A stretch of DNA of 64,000 bases. Source: Melampsora larici-populina 98AG31. Its lineage: Eukaryota > Basidiomycota > Pucciniomycetes > Pucciniales > Melampsoraceae. Every line of letters starts with the position of its first letter. Position 1 is the stretch's first letter. The position numbers were made by a program, and so were the translations under genes. The notes beneath the pieces are model-generated. The model was not told where the DNA came from, did not search any database, and saw only the letters and a program-made list of their open reading frames with translations. Where the stretch lies: positions 956,206-1,020,205 of the forward strand of contig NW_006768767.1 in NCBI RefSeq assembly GCF_000204055.1. Direction: 5' to 3'. Shown here piece by piece: positions 1 through 12,044 of this stretch.

Positions 1-166
1 AAATTGAAGATGATAATCAATTTTATTGATAGGTGGTGACCTTAAAAGACACTTGAAATGAATATTTTATTATTCTCAGTTTCTTTCTGAATTGCTTGAT
101 TGATTGATTGATTGAGTTATTTCCGAATATATCTTGGTCTTGGCGCAAACATTTGGATTACCACAA
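1..166. other. AT-rich flank with short TTGA repeat
   Basis: No gene is seen. A short run of the tetranucleotide TTGA (about four units, 98-115) is the only structure. It directly precedes the inverted repeat at 167-621. Confidence 0.5.
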
Positions 167-621
167 CGCCAAATGTGCACACTCCATAACCTCAGAGATC
201 TGGGTTTGGCAGGGAGCTTGCTTCAAGTCCTTATAGCTTTTTCCACACTGAGGATTTGCATATGGTCCACAGGAAGATCTTGTGCGCCTGACTCTGGCGC
301 ATAAGGTACATATTTTTTTCCCCGAGGAATGTGCTGCCCTCTTGCCTAAAATGTGCATCAAATATTGGCTCTTAACAGAGGATTACACATGTAACCTCTC
401 TCTCAAGTCCAAATTTGCTGCTGAGGCCCATCTTTGAAGCACATTTTTGGCAAGAAGGGATTAACTTCCTTGGGAAAAAAAATTGTAGTCTAAGATATCA
501 GCGCACAAGTTCTCTCTTTGGACTATATCCAAATCCTCGGTGAGGAAAAAGCTATAAGGACTTGAAGCAAGCTCCCTGCCAAACCCAAATCTGTGAGGTT
601 ATGGAGCGTACACATTGGGCG
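167..621. repeat. Long inverted repeat (foldback-like element)
   Basis: The arm at 167-268 is the reverse complement of 521-621 with only scattered mismatches. The best-matched part is the shared stretch that reads, on the left arm, from the GTTTGGCAGGGAGC block through the CAAGTCCTTATAGC block. The spacer is about 250 bp and has no coding signal. This is the structure of a foldback element or MITE with long terminal arms. I could not find a clear target-site duplication outside the arms, so the exact ends and superfamily are open. Confidence 0.7.
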
Positions 622-3223
622 TAAGTCCCTTGCTCGACGCCTTGCAAGGATGCGCAAGCGTGGGACTTTGTTAAGTTTAGGAAAACCAAGAATGTTGAAT
701 AGGTTCTAAAGCTTGGCTTGAGACAAAGGTGTGAAATGATCTTTGAATTTGATAAAGTGTTTTGTCAAACACACACACGCATGCGCATATTCCACCAGCA
801 GGTTTCGTACAGCTCGTGATCGAGAAAGGAGTTACGAGATACAATCCACGGAGTTTATAATTATAACCGAGGGACCCATTGGTGCGCGGATGTAAGCCTA
901 ATCTCCGTTGTTCGCCAACCCGCGTAGAGCGGGTCGTGGTCAGGCGGAAATTACATTTAGCGGAAACACAAAACTTTGATTACACGGAAAAAATGTCACG
1001 GAATAGAGTATTTAAAAGCGCAAACACACAAAGAGGGACCACTGCCAGCATTAAATAGGTTCCCTGGTTGGAACATGACCTAGGCTGGGAATATCATTGA
1101 GAGAAGAATGGAGAATCAAATCATCTTGCACTGCACATCTGAGCCATAAAGCATACACTACATATGTGCAAACATCTGAGTAAATCCTTAGCTATCAGCT
1201 ACATACAGGTCCGCTCAGTTATCTGCTCATCTAGATAAGAAAATCATGTGTAATACATGCTGTAACTTTGTTCAGATTGAGACGCACATTTCAAAATATT
1301 GACTACATATATCACAATGGCTACTCAGGAAATATTCATGGAACTGTGTAACAGTAGCAGAATGGGAATCTGATCACTAGGACCTGTATTCCCATCTGGG
1401 AACCTCTTTAATGCTGGCAGTGGACCAAACGGAAACAGAGGAAATGATACAATTAAGAAAAGAGAAAAGTTGCCGTTACCAACAGTAAATTGAGTCAAGC
1501 ACTTGGGCGAGTCTGAGGAACCGCGCAAAAACAGAAAAACGATTGGTAGCAAAGATGAGCGAGCTTGAGTTGAGTAAAAAAAAAGGAGAAATCTAGAACG
1601 AGAAATCTTGCGCAAAAACGAGCTTGAGTTGAGCAAAACATAAGGAAAAGAACGTATACAAAGTGAAATGCAGTAATTAGACTTCGCCATCTTCCCAGGT
1701 TTGTTAGGTCTCATGGCACTGAAGTTGGTAAAATCAAAGGACAAGTTGCAGAATCTGATAGACGTTTGCCGCTGGCAAGACGAGAATTGTACTCGACACT
1801 GTGAGCAACCCTCCCAGAGAGCACTCCATCAGTCGTCTGTCTTCCCTTGCCTCAATCATCCCAGCTGCGTTCCTCTACAACACCCTCCCTCATGTTTCCG
1901 ATCCTCCTACAATCAGCATCAGAACATGTCATCAACAACAAATCTAGCAACAGTTAAGCCCTCACTCACTTCACAGGTTCCCTTTATTGTGATCTAGCCG
2001 TGCCACACAATCTGCACCTCGGATTGCTGTCCTTCGCCCTTTTGCAGAATCTACAGATTCCTCTGTTTCCGTTCCAATCGTCACGGCGTGCCACGGCGTT
2101 TACAGTTGATCCAGCCTAGTAACGACCACAGGCCGGCCCCAAGACCCAAATTTTCAACCCTCCAGTAATACCCAAGTAGGGTATTTTGGTAGAGGTTTTT
2201 TTGCATCTTATCGCCGCTTTTGACTCACTTGATCTCAGCTTTGTTGATGTGTACTTGGACTGTCAAAGGGACAGCTTCAAATGCAAATCCTTCCTGGACT
2301 CAAAAGCTCTCTTCGAGGACATTCACAAGTGGTGTCCACTGTCAAGGATTTAGAAGTATTTTCAAAAAGGCAATTGGCAGATGGACATCTATTGGTGAGT
2401 CTCTTATCATTCTTGTCTTCTTAACTCACTATCCATCACTGATACCTTTTCATTTTCAACACTCAAGACTTGGTATGACCGGGTACCAGCTGAAAAATTG
2501 ACCAAGAGATACTGCTTGCATTGATGCATACCACAAAACACCATCATGAGATTTGGCATGATGTGTGACCCTCAAAGGGCTTTTCTTGTCTTATCTTGCT
2601 GTTTTCATCTTTTTTGCATATTCTGTCTCATTTCTTCATCTCCATGTACACAAACCACCATTGTTATGTACTTGATGAATTGCGATGAGCAGAACTTGCG
2701 CTGAGGGTTGCTTGTGCTGAGCCATGCTTGTGCTGCTCATAAGGTACTGAAGTAGGTACTTAAGTGGACACATAAATGTGTGGGCGCCTAGGCTAGGCAG
2801 TTAAGGCCTTAAGTTAAGTACTTAAGTACTTAATGTTAGGCCGGTTAGGTACCCGGACCCAAATATTGGAGTTTGGGGAAAAAAAAAGTTTTTGAAAAAA
2901 AATTGGCCAATCAGATTGACTTGCCAAGTCATTTCTAATACTTGCACCCTATTCCTAACCCAAAAATGACTTATTACATGTCATTTATTTATAGGGGTTG
3001 TGTGTATTTGTGTTTGATGTTCTATCAAGCGAGGGGGATGTGACCAGCGGATACGACGACGTTATGTGGTAGTGGGTTGTTGATCTAGGATCCACTGACA
3101 CTCTCTCACCGCTCCACAGCAGCCTTTACGCAGTCACAGCTCGATCGGGCCCCTTTCTACTCTTGTAGTTTGCTGTCTTTGGAGGGTCAGTGCTCATCGT
3201 TGTCTCTCTTCACATCTACAACA
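622..3223. other. Stretch without a supported gene
   Basis: Only short open frames without motifs, splice structure or repeats between them are present. A GC-rich patch with CCTAGGC- and TTAAGTACTTAA-type palindromes lies at about 2790-2860, and a CpG-rich patch at about 790-960. The last part (about 3000-3223) may be the 5' untranslated or terminal part of the DIRS-like element, because its first reading frame begins at 3224. Confidence 0.5.
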
Positions 3224-3376
3224 ATGGATGCTGTACGAAGACTCGTCGCATTCCCTCTCAACACACTATCACCCAGCGCTCAAACTCAGATGTGCTTGTT
3301 CCCTCAACTTCTTCCTCAAAAAAAATAGCACAGGGAATTTTGGTGTCTTTCACACGGAATACAAGAAGTCTACCGG

Positions 3377-5776
3377 TGTGGTGAACAAATTCCACTTCGA
3401 GCTCAGCATTTTTATAGCTGAAGCTCTGAAGTGGAAGCTTATGCGATTTCCGGTTATCAAAAGTTTAACTCATTATCACGAGTGTCTCGAGGCACGGCAG
3501 ACTGAGAGGCAATCGAGTGAAAGAACAATATTTTTTTAATTCATATAGCAAATTGTCAAAGATCCAACTGAACGAATCAAGTTGAAAGATAATACATTAA
3601 ACGATGAAAAATTTTATATAGTTGAAGTTGAAATAAAGTCAATACATGAAATCAAATATTTAAATAAACAAATTTAAATCAAAGACGAGACTAGAATTCA
3701 AGTGGAGAAAAGGATAGAGGAATAAGGAGCGGAGAATGTGAAAGTTGAGGTGATGAAAAGTATTAAGTAAAATTTGGATTTGAGAGTTGGAGATCGACCG
3801 ATCGGTACCTAGAAAACAAGATCGAGGCAGTAAAATGAATGAGAGTCAGTATAAGTTTACAAGAATTGATCGAGAGAAGAACTCACACTTAAAAGTTAAA
3901 AGGTTGAAATAAGAATATACTAATCGAGATCGAGCGTTGAAGTTGGGGGGTTCATGAGGATCGAGTAAAACTAAAAGAAAACTATAAAGTTAACTCTAAG
4001 AGGTCGAATCGAGTAAAAGGGATCTCAGTAATTAGCAAAGTATAATAAATAAGAAACAAGAAAAGAAAAGAAAAGGGGGAGAATCATAACAGGGAAGAGA
4101 GAAAGGACTTAAAAGGGATGGGAAAGTCAAGAGTAGCTGATTGATGGATTCGAAAGGAAAGAGGTGGAGTGTATCGATGGATAAGGATCAAGTAGTATTA
4201 GTATTACATAACTGAAAACGAAAGTAATGAAAGCACGTACCGTTAATTGAATCACAAGTGGACCGAGGAAAGGAAGAGAGAATTTTAATAAATAAAAGAA
4301 GGTGGAACGCTGCGAGATGAATCAGAGATCGATAGCGTGATGGGGAAAGATCTAGGTGTACCTAGAAAAAGGAAGATCAGGACAGAGAACAAACAAATTA
4401 AAAAAGAAAGCGTCAGTAAAACTCTAAAAGATGAGATCGATTGGGAAAGAGTAACTTACAGTTGAGGTTAAAAGTCTAAACTGTGAAAGAGAGATAGAGA
4501 TGAAGATCGAGATGATGAGGTGGAAATCAAAGATTGAAGTAAGTGGAGAAAAAAAAAAGAGTGGGTAGTTGAAGGAGATGAAGGAGAGCTGGAGGTGGAG
4601 AAAGCAATAAAGGGTCGAAATCGAAAAGTGCAGGAGGATGAGGTGATGAAGAACAATTGGGTTAGCAGATGAAATAAAAGGAGGAGCAAGAAATAATGGG
4701 GTACTTACTTGAATAAAATAGAAACCTTATCGAAAATCGAAAATCGACAAGGGAAAGACTTGATGTGATCTGAGCGAAGTTGAGGCCGATTGGAGTAAAA
4801 GATGGGGCAAAGCGATGAAGAAAAAGGAGGAGTGGATAGGGATTTGTTCGTTCGTTCGTGTGGGAAGGAGTTGTTGTTTTTTTGTTCTCTTTTTTTTGTG
4901 ATTCATCTAAAAAAGAAAGAAAGGATTAGTCGTTTTAAGAATTATAAGTCTCTGAGTGATTGATTTTAAAAGTGTTAGGGAATGATCGAGAGTGTTCTTT
5001 CCTTTTAAAAAAATTCAAATTTAAATCAATAAAGTGTTCTGGTTTGAAGTGTTTTGAAGTGAAAGCTTGATCAACTTGTTGGCTCTTGATATTAACTTTT
5101 CCTAATCGCATCAGTTTGGGTGTTAGTGTTCTTTTAGTAGTTGAAAGATTGATATCGGTGGTGTTTGCTGAGCTGGGTCAAGAGGAGATTAGTTATTTTA
5201 TTTTATTTTTTTATTACTATATTTCACAATACGTGAAAGGCCTTTACACAGACCTAGCCAGATCCTTGGTTCAAATCCCCTATAGGCCACAGAGATTTTC
5301 CTTATAATTTTTTTTTATTCTTTAGTATAGTTCCACTAAAATTTTAGAATTGAATTTAGCATTTTTTTATTTTTTATTTCCTTAGTTCATCTTTTTTTCT
5401 CTTTTATAAAATTATCTGGGTTAAGTTTGTTACATTCAAAATTTTATTATTACAAGTAGTAAAGACAATTACAACAATTCAAAATTCACATAACCTTGCA
5501 TTAAGCATTTGAGTACAGTGGTGTAGGGTTTTGTAGGACTCAGCCAGACCTTGCGGTCCTTTAGAAATAGTAGAATAGTGTTACGTGTTAGACTTGTGAA
5601 GATATAAAATTGTTAGAGAGTTGTTTCCGTGATTTTTTTTTATTTTTTGAACTTTTTATTTGAAGGTTGAGGGCAGTCTACGACAATCATAGTTTCATCC
5701 GTGTGGTGATTCTTTCTGCGCGGTGATTCATCCCCTCTCCGGCTCAGCCTACGCCACACAGCGTAGGAGTTCTACA
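3377..5776. mobile_element. LTR-like insertion, probable solo LTR (copy A)
   Basis: This 2400-bp segment starts TGTGG and ends CTACA, the usual TG..CA form of long terminal repeats, and is flanked by the 4-bp duplication CCGG (3373-3376 and 5777-5780). Its last 45 bp are identical to the end of the segment 47484-49800, and further blocks match along its length (for example 3783-3825 with 48558-48600). It contains no coding domain. The middle is purine-rich with many GATCGAG-like words. Near the right end a 7-bp-stem hairpin (CCTACGC/GCGTAGG) precedes the terminus. It interrupts the DIRS-like element. A Helentron-type element, which also has a 3' hairpin, is a less likely alternative. Confidence 0.55.
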
Positions 5777-7537
5777 CCGGCAATCATGGGAACTTTAGTG
5801 GCAAACAAGGTACCTGGGCCACAGCGAACAAACTTAAAACAGCTCATCAAAACACAAGATTCAAGATCCAAGATCATCCCACCAGTGTTGCCACCTCCCG
5901 ATTTTATTTTAAGACTCTTCAACAATACTTATTGCAAATCTTATCTTATATCCAGTGAAGAGCTAATCTATCCTAGTACAACCTCCGATAGTTACGATAA
6001 ACCTTGTAGCTGCAGCGTCTTTTGTTCTACCACGGACAACGACACGAACAAGGTCTATTTATGGACCTACGCCACATACTCAACGGCGACAAAGCTCAAC
6101 AACGCGATGTTCAGCCTAATGCCAACACAACGCAGCAGAAGATCACAAACGTGTTGCAAAGATATGATCAAGAAGGAGGCAGCTCAAGGTTTAATCTCTG
6201 GGAACTATGAGAAAGGTTCTCACAGATCACGCCATACTGGGACCCTTTTTTCATTCCAAAATTCTCCGATTTTGCTTTGTCAGCTAGAGAACTCGACCTG
6301 GAAAAAGGAAGAGTGCCTTTCGCTATTGGAGGCATCATACCCCACCCGGACATACCCGTACAAAACACCCCTCCCGTGGTCTTACCCAGAGACGCGTTCA
6401 GGTTCTTCAGACCACGGTATCGACCACCACCCGGCGCGCCACCTCGCCCAGAGGGACAAAAACCTCCCCCCTGCCACTCAGACCGCAACAACAACGACAA
6501 GACCAACAACAGCAGCAACAAGAACCGTTCGGAGCAGCAGGTTACGCCGCTGCCAAGGTCCTACGCAGGGAAACCGCAGCACCGGCAGCTCAGGGAGCCA
6601 ACCCTCTTGGCATTCAACAAGACGACCTTGATATACCCGGCGAAACAGCAAAGAAGCCTTCCAAGAGGGGTAAGAAACGAGATAAGAAATCATCAGGGTC
6701 ACGCAGAAGCCGCCGAGCTCGCCGGGAGGATGTCGATTCATCCAACGACTCCTCGAGTTCCTCTCCGTCTGACTCCAGCAACGACGACGACACATCCATC
6801 ACGGTTCCCTGTGATGAAGGCGAGGATATCAATGTCACAACCCTCTCTCCCAAAGCACAAAAATGGATCGATGAAGTCAAACACTACAGGAAAGTTGGTT
6901 ACACAAAGATGGTTGAACGCATCAACCGGAACGCCCGGAGACCGGTTGGATTTTCTTTCTCTCTTGTCCAAACTCTCATATGCGGATACTACATCTGTGC
7001 CGCCAAGGTCTTCCGCCCAGACGCATACAAAGCCAAGAAGGCCCCAAAACCAACCGACAGTTTTGAGTCTATTAGACATGTCTTCGCAGCTGAACGTGAC
7101 TGGCACAACACAGTCGATCTCATCGCTAAGGCCATCATCTTTGCTTTCCCGGCATCAAAACCAGACATACTGGCCTACTTCACACACATTCGGGAGATGG
7201 CGAACGTCTTTGCAGACAGAGGTGACTGGTCGCAAATCATCGACTACGACGCCAGAGTCAGGATTGTTCTTGCCACTGGGCTGAACTCACCTTTGCGGAT
7301 TTCAACAACCCCGAGCTCCTATTGGCCAGATTGGCAACCACTCCCAACCCATCCCATGCCCCATCTAGGAGCCGTCCTTCTACCTTTCCTAGCATACCAA
7401 ATGCACCTCCTACCAGGAGTCTCCAATCCGCTCACAAGCGGAAGGTTCCTAGCCTTTCGGGTTTGAAACCTATTTGGCAGGGTGCTATCAAGCAAAGTGA
7501 GTACCAAACGTCACAACAAACACCTCATAACAAATGA
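5777..7537 (+). pseudogene. DIRS-like gag region, decayed
   Basis: The region encodes the basic, proline- and asparagine-rich nucleocapsid-like part of the DIRS-like element. One frame runs from about 6022 to 6535 and includes a Pro/Arg-rich stretch (RPRYRPPPG). It contains an in-frame TGA at 6208-6210, after which the same frame continues with convincing sequence. Near 6535 the reading shifts into a frame with Lys/Arg/Ser-rich sequence and then a helical region to about 7280, where it shifts once more. These breaks mean no single protein can be made. The 5' part (3224-3376) lies beyond the LTR-like insertion. The identification as gag rests on position before the reverse transcriptase and on composition, not on a catalytic motif. 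Confidence 0.6.
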
Positions 7538-7849
7538 GCCCCTCCTTGATCCGCTATCGAGGCACTGATGTAGATCAATTTCTTCCGCCCAACCACAGTT
7601 GCCAAGGGTACCCCAATCAATCAGCAAATTTGCGGCAGCTGGAACAATGGCTAGTGTACAGATCCATGCAAAAACGGACGAATACACAACGTATGCGACG
7701 TCACGGGTTGCACCGAGAACCACACCAGAAGTAAGCACTCAGCTAACTTGCACCACACCAGATGTTTCACTCTGTCACAATCGTCCCCAATGTGGTGCTT
7801 ACCTTTCTATTGTCTTGTCCACACCATCCAATGAAGCAACATTTCAAGG

Positions 7850-9472
7850 TTGCCTGAGATTTGCCCCACCTACCTCTTGGGCGAACTGGTAGATGAGAAC
7901 AATTCCTCTCTGACAAACGAGGCGGAGGCAAATGCCGCCTCGAGGCGTTTCAGGAGGGGCCTGGAATGGAATTGGAGGTCTTCCCAGGGATACTCAAACG
8001 CGATCCAGTCTAGCCTAACGGCGCACCCTCTCCCTCGCCCACCCCCTCTCCAAGACGACCCCTGCGCGGCCTATGCTTTACGCCAATACCCTGAAGCGTT
8101 CAAAACAGTCTCACCCGTCGACGTAGCGATGTTCCGCCATCTCCTCGCCGACCATCCGAATCGACCTTTCGTCCAGTCCGTTATCGACGGCCCGACCAAC
8201 GGTTTCTGGCCCATTTGTAACCTACCGGATTCCACCACAATAGACAACAAGAACCACTCAATCTGCAACGAGCACTCTGAAGCCCTCATCGCGACGAGGG
8301 ACGAAGAAGTCGGAGCGGGGCGGTACTCCGATCCTTTCTACCATCTCTTACCAGGAATGAAGGTCTTGCCTTTGCTCCTTGCCTCGAAGGCCGGTTCCTC
8401 TAAGCTCCGTCTGTGCACAGATATGAGCTACGGCTCGCCGTCTCTGAACGACCTACTTTGGAAGGAGGAGGCCAGGGTGGCCTACAATTCACTGATATCT
8501 TTTGGTCCGTTTATGACGGAGATACTGAAAGGTCTGGGGTACTTGGTGCTCTGGAAGAGCGACGTAGCCCGCGCTTACCAAAATCTGCTGATGAGCCTAC
8601 AGTGGCAAATACGGCAAATCATCAAGATTGGCAATAGATATCACGTGGACCGTTGTGCGAACTTCGGCTCGACCGCCTCTCCCAAACTCTGGTGTTCCTT
8701 CTTCTCGTTGGTCCTCTGGATTGCAGTCAACAAGATGGGGATCAGCCGTGTGAACAACCTGATGGACGACACGTGGGGCGTGTCACACTCGAGCACTCTG
8801 GTCTGTTTTTGCAACGTGTCCATGCCTCTCGACCAGGCCAGACTCCTGCTGCTTTTCGATCAGCTTTGCCTTCCATGGGAGTGGAAGAAGCAACCCTCGG
8901 GGCCCCAGCTGGAGATCATAGGGCATTACGTGGACACCAAATCTCTGTCTTTCTCGCTCTCCCCCGAGAAGAAGGCAGCTCTGTTGGAGGAGCTCCGCTC
9001 CTTTACGTCCTCGCCCTCGCATTGCCTGAAGGCTTGGCAGTCCTTGCTAGGCTGGGCCTCGTGGGGGCTTAACTCGTTCCGATCTGGACGGTTGCAGACG
9101 CGGACGCACTGTTCGTCACCAACACCAATCTCACGGGGCTCGGGATCTGGCTCCCAAACCGCCAGATCGGTTTCAAACATGTGGTGCCGGCCCCCTCCCG
9201 CTATATCTATTGGATGGAATTGAGGGCGGCCGCCCTAGCGATCGCAATGGGTATCAACACAGGGGCAAAGCGTATCTTCATATGCTTGGACTCGATGAAC
9301 GTCCACGACCTCTTCCTGTCCCACTCCCCAATCCCTCTGGTCTGGTCCATCTTCAGAGAGATCACGCGGATGTTGGTCCACGCGGGCGCCGACACCAAGG
9401 TAGCTCATCTGCCAGGCGCGAAGAACAAGTACGCGGACACGTTATCTCGGGGGCTAGACAACACCCTCTACG
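7850..9472 (+). pseudogene. DIRS-like reverse transcriptase and RNase H, decayed
   Basis: The frame from 7850 to about 9060 has reverse transcriptase motifs in order: LRLCTDMSYG (palm), the KSDVARAY block with the first catalytic Asp, the SPKLW block, and MDDTWG, the DD motif. After about 9070 the frame shifts and sequence usually present between the two domains seems deleted. The RNase H part then reads LTGLGIW, the WMELRAAALA block and AGAKNKYADTLSR. In RNase H the first acidic residue expected before LTGLGIW is Asn (codon 9121-9123), consistent with loss of a catalytic Asp by G-to-A change. The frame is cut at 9473 by a 266-bp MITE that adds seven codons and a stop at 9493-9495. Without the insertion the frame would run about 20 more codons. 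Confidence 0.8.
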
Positions 9473-9738
9473 AGGACCCCGGTATGCTCTTATAAGGGGT
9501 ACAGATCCAAAAATGTGACTTTTGAGCTCGCTCGGAAACTTGTCCCTGGCTTTACCCATAGCTTTAAGACAGGTTTAGTCTTTTTAATCAGCTGTATTGG
9601 ACTTAGCGACTCTGAAATTCAGGCAGAAACCGGTAAAATCCGTGAGAACGCTGTTTAATCCCATATGTCGTATCTCCGCGAGAGCTCAAAAGTCACAATT
9701 CTAGATCTGTACCCTTCATAGGAGCATACCGGGGTCCT
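9473..9738. mobile_element. 266-bp MITE with 8-bp TSD (copy 1)
   Basis: Both ends carry AGGACCCCGGTATGCTC as inverted repeats, and the arms extend to about 60 bp through the GTGACTTTTGAGCTC block. The element is flanked by the 8-bp direct repeat CCTCTACG (9465-9472 and 9739-9746). A second copy of exactly the same length lies at 52922-53187 with a different 8-bp duplication and seven base differences. No coding capacity is seen. Long terminal inverted repeats with 8-bp duplications fit a hAT-, P-, Merlin- or Mutator-type mobiliser; the sequence does not decide. It disrupts the end of the DIRS-like RNase H frame. Confidence 0.92.
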
Positions 9739-9824
9739 CCTCTACGCCCTTGCACCACAGGCTTCAATTTTTCCCATTCCCAATCCTGACCGTTTCCCAG
9801 ACGGCGGTTAATTCCGCTCTTGAC

Positions 9825-10847
9825 ATGCCCACCAACTCCGTCTCTAGGCGTCACTTTCTTGCCCTGCTTGCAGACTCTGACGCCGCACACAGCCTGGCCG
9901 CATCCACCAAATCCAGCTATCTCTCCGGCACCACATCCTTCTTGAAATTCTGCCTTTGCGAAAAATTACCTCCCACCCCAACAGTTGACTCCCTTTGCTC
10001 CTACGTGGCGGATGCCTGCCATACAATCTCTACCAGAATCAACCAACCATTATCCCCAACCACTATCAGAGGTTATCTAGCGGCCACCGCCGCCTCTTTC
10101 GAGCACCTATACCCCGATGTGCGCCTCGCCACAAACTCCAGCAGGGTCCGCAAGGTGCTGCGCGGGGTGCGCATCCAGTTTTCCAAACCTACTGTTCGCA
10201 AAGACCCTCTCACGTTAGATGACTTAGTGAGGGTGTCTTTTGAGTCCTTGTCCTCCTACGACGACATCCTTTTCACTGCCCTGCTGCTCACTGGCTTCCA
10301 CTGGCTCCACCACTTAGGCAAGAGCATTCGCCCTGACACGGTCGCGTACTGGGATGATTGGAAAATCATCAAGCGGCGGTCTTTCTCCTTCTCACGCTGC
10401 GGCGGTTTCGCAAAGTACCTTCTGCCACACTCCAAGACTGACCCCTTTTTCAAGGGCAACACGGTCGTCCTGGCTTCCTGCGACATACCTGGCGTTTGCC
10501 CAGTCGACGCACTCTTCAGATACCTCCCTTGACGCGATGTCCGCTTCGACATGGAGGGGCCCCTTTTCCTAACCTTGGCAGGCGAACCGCCTTCACGTTT
10601 GTGGTTTTTGGCCCGCTTTCGGCTGTTTTTTGAGAGCAATAAGTCGGGGCACTTGATGAGGTCGGGAGGTGCCACAGCGTATGCACAGGCCGGTCTACCG
10701 ATGGACCACATCCAGGACCTGGGTAGGTGGTCATCGGAGGCGTTCAAGATCTATGTTTGCGGCCACCCGGTCATGCGGCTGGCAACGACTGGGGCTCACC
10801 CCTTGTCTTTGAGCGGGCACTTTGGTTCTCAGGTGGTCTTCGAGTGA
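9825..10847 (+). pseudogene. DIRS-like tyrosine recombinase, one stop
   Basis: The frame starts at the ATG 9825, 15 bases after the RNase H frame would have ended before the MITE inserted. It has the N-terminal helical DNA-binding part, then LLLTGFHWLHHLGK, then the HLMRSGGAT block (the HxxR motif), LGRWSS and the nucleophile region KIY. A TGA at 10530-10532 interrupts it in frame; the frame continues correctly to the stop at 10845-10847. In the first catalytic block, family members have Arg followed by Leu-Gly-Glu; here it reads His (codon 10311-10313) and Lys, so the first catalytic Arg is lost. The gene product would be inactive even without the stop. Confidence 0.82.
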
Positions 10848-11293
10848 TTTGTGAGTTGCTTTCCCTTCGCTCTCTCCCCCCTCTTTGGGTCCTTTGGCGG
10901 CGACACCCCCTTCTTTACTTTGTCTACGCCTCCCCTTCACCACTCAGATTCCTATACCCGGAGTATCACCACATTAGGCGGGATGGCGTATAGGGGGTGT
11001 CGTGTCTCTGTTCCTTGTTTGATGAAATTTGTCTATGATGCCCGAACCCGTAGTCCGGTGCGGCTTCGCCTAAAACACTACCGTGAGGTGCATGAGGGAA
11101 CAGGACAGTCCCGTCGTGAGCTATGTGACACATCCCAACGTTGTGTAACTGAATTTTGTTTTTGCAGAGCGCTCGTGGTCGTGACTAGACTGGATCAACT
11201 GTAGCCCGATTCTTCAAGCCCGCGGGCCGCGTCGCCTCGGATTCGCGTTTCTCGTCCGTTTCATCTTTTCTGGAACGCTCTGTGTCCGTTTGT
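10848..11293. other. 3' flank of the DIRS-like element
   Basis: No gene is seen. An 11-bp inverted repeat with CGACACCCCCT/AGGGGGTGTCG lies at about 10912 and 10993 and may be part of the element's 3' terminal or internal complementary region. The rest is without recognisable structure. Confidence 0.4.
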
Positions 11294-12044
11294 TACGGTG
11301 GCTGTGGAGCGCCAATTGAGTCAAAACCACCAAAAGCACAAATTCTACATGAAACCTCGGCAGAAAGCCCCGCTGAGCCTGTCCCGATCCTGAGTCCGCT
11401 GAGGTCCGCTGGCCTGGGAACAGAGATCCCCTCATTCGACTTAATTTTGTGCAATTATTCAGCTTTCTATTCTCGTTTGTTGGCAACTCATCTATACTTT
11501 TTGAGTCCTAATTTTTCAAGTATTGCCGAGCAAGCAAAGAAAATGTAACCCAGAAATGACCATTCACAAATTGTGTACTTCCCCCCCAAGACCTATGAAG
11601 ATCACCTTTCATGAAAGCATCATGGGGGTCTTGTTGAGACAATGATGATTATCCAAACACATAGTAACACACTTTACCATGTTATCTGATGATTGGGATA
11701 CATAATTTGTTCGATATGATGAAGGGTTTATTGATCAATCAACACAACACGGCTTTTCTAGAGCGGTCATTCAAAAAGAATCTCTTCGCATGCTCCACCT
11801 AACATATGAATTTAGGATGATCTCCTATAGCTGATATGAAGAAAGGGATGATTCACATTGATCAAGTTTGCTGCATAAGAATCGCACTGTCAAAGAGGAC
11901 ACCTGGGGGTGACGACGGGTAAAGTGTTGTCCGAGGCAGTGGACTCTGGGTCGGGATAGGCTCAACGGGGCTTTCTGAGGGTGTTTCATGTACATTTTTT
12001 GCTTTTTGGGGTTTTGACTCATTTGGCGCTCCACAGCCACCGTA
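11294..12044. repeat. Inverted-repeat pair, about 111-bp arms
   Basis: 11294-11404 matches the reverse complement of 11932-12044 at roughly 80% with essentially no gaps. Both arms contain the words GGTGGCTGTGGAGCGCCAA and AGAAAGCCCCG. Read outward-in, each arm can be translated in the same frame as GGCGAP followed by an ESKP-containing peptide, so the arms could be two facing copies of a short coding fragment as well as terminal inverted repeats. The 520-bp spacer has no supported gene. No target duplication was found. Confidence 0.6.

Larger units (their letters stand above)
3224..10847 (+). mobile_element. DIRS-like tyrosine-recombinase retroelement, decayed
   Basis: The order is gag-like region, reverse transcriptase, RNase H, then tyrosine recombinase, all on the plus strand. 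This order and the recombinase define DIRS-type elements, as opposed to LTR elements with a DDE integrase. The element is broken by an LTR-like insertion (3377-5776), by a 266-bp MITE (9473-9738), and by several stops and frameshifts. The left part is assigned because the open frame before 3377 continues in phase into the gag frame after 5780 once the insertion and one target duplication are ignored. The outer terminal repeats were not identified, so both element ends are approximate. An 11-bp inverted repeat (GCGACACCCCC type) at about 10911 and 10993 may belong to the 3' terminal region. Confidence 0.75.

Noticed and set aside
4468..4689. Ser/Leu-rich minus-strand open frame
   Set aside because: It follows from the purine-rich composition of the LTR-like segment; there is no motif and it is not conserved in the second copy.
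5240..5290. tRNA-like B-box word GGTTCAAATCC
   Set aside because: The bases around it do not form a T-stem, and no A-box or acceptor stem is seen at the right distance; it lies inside the LTR-like segment.
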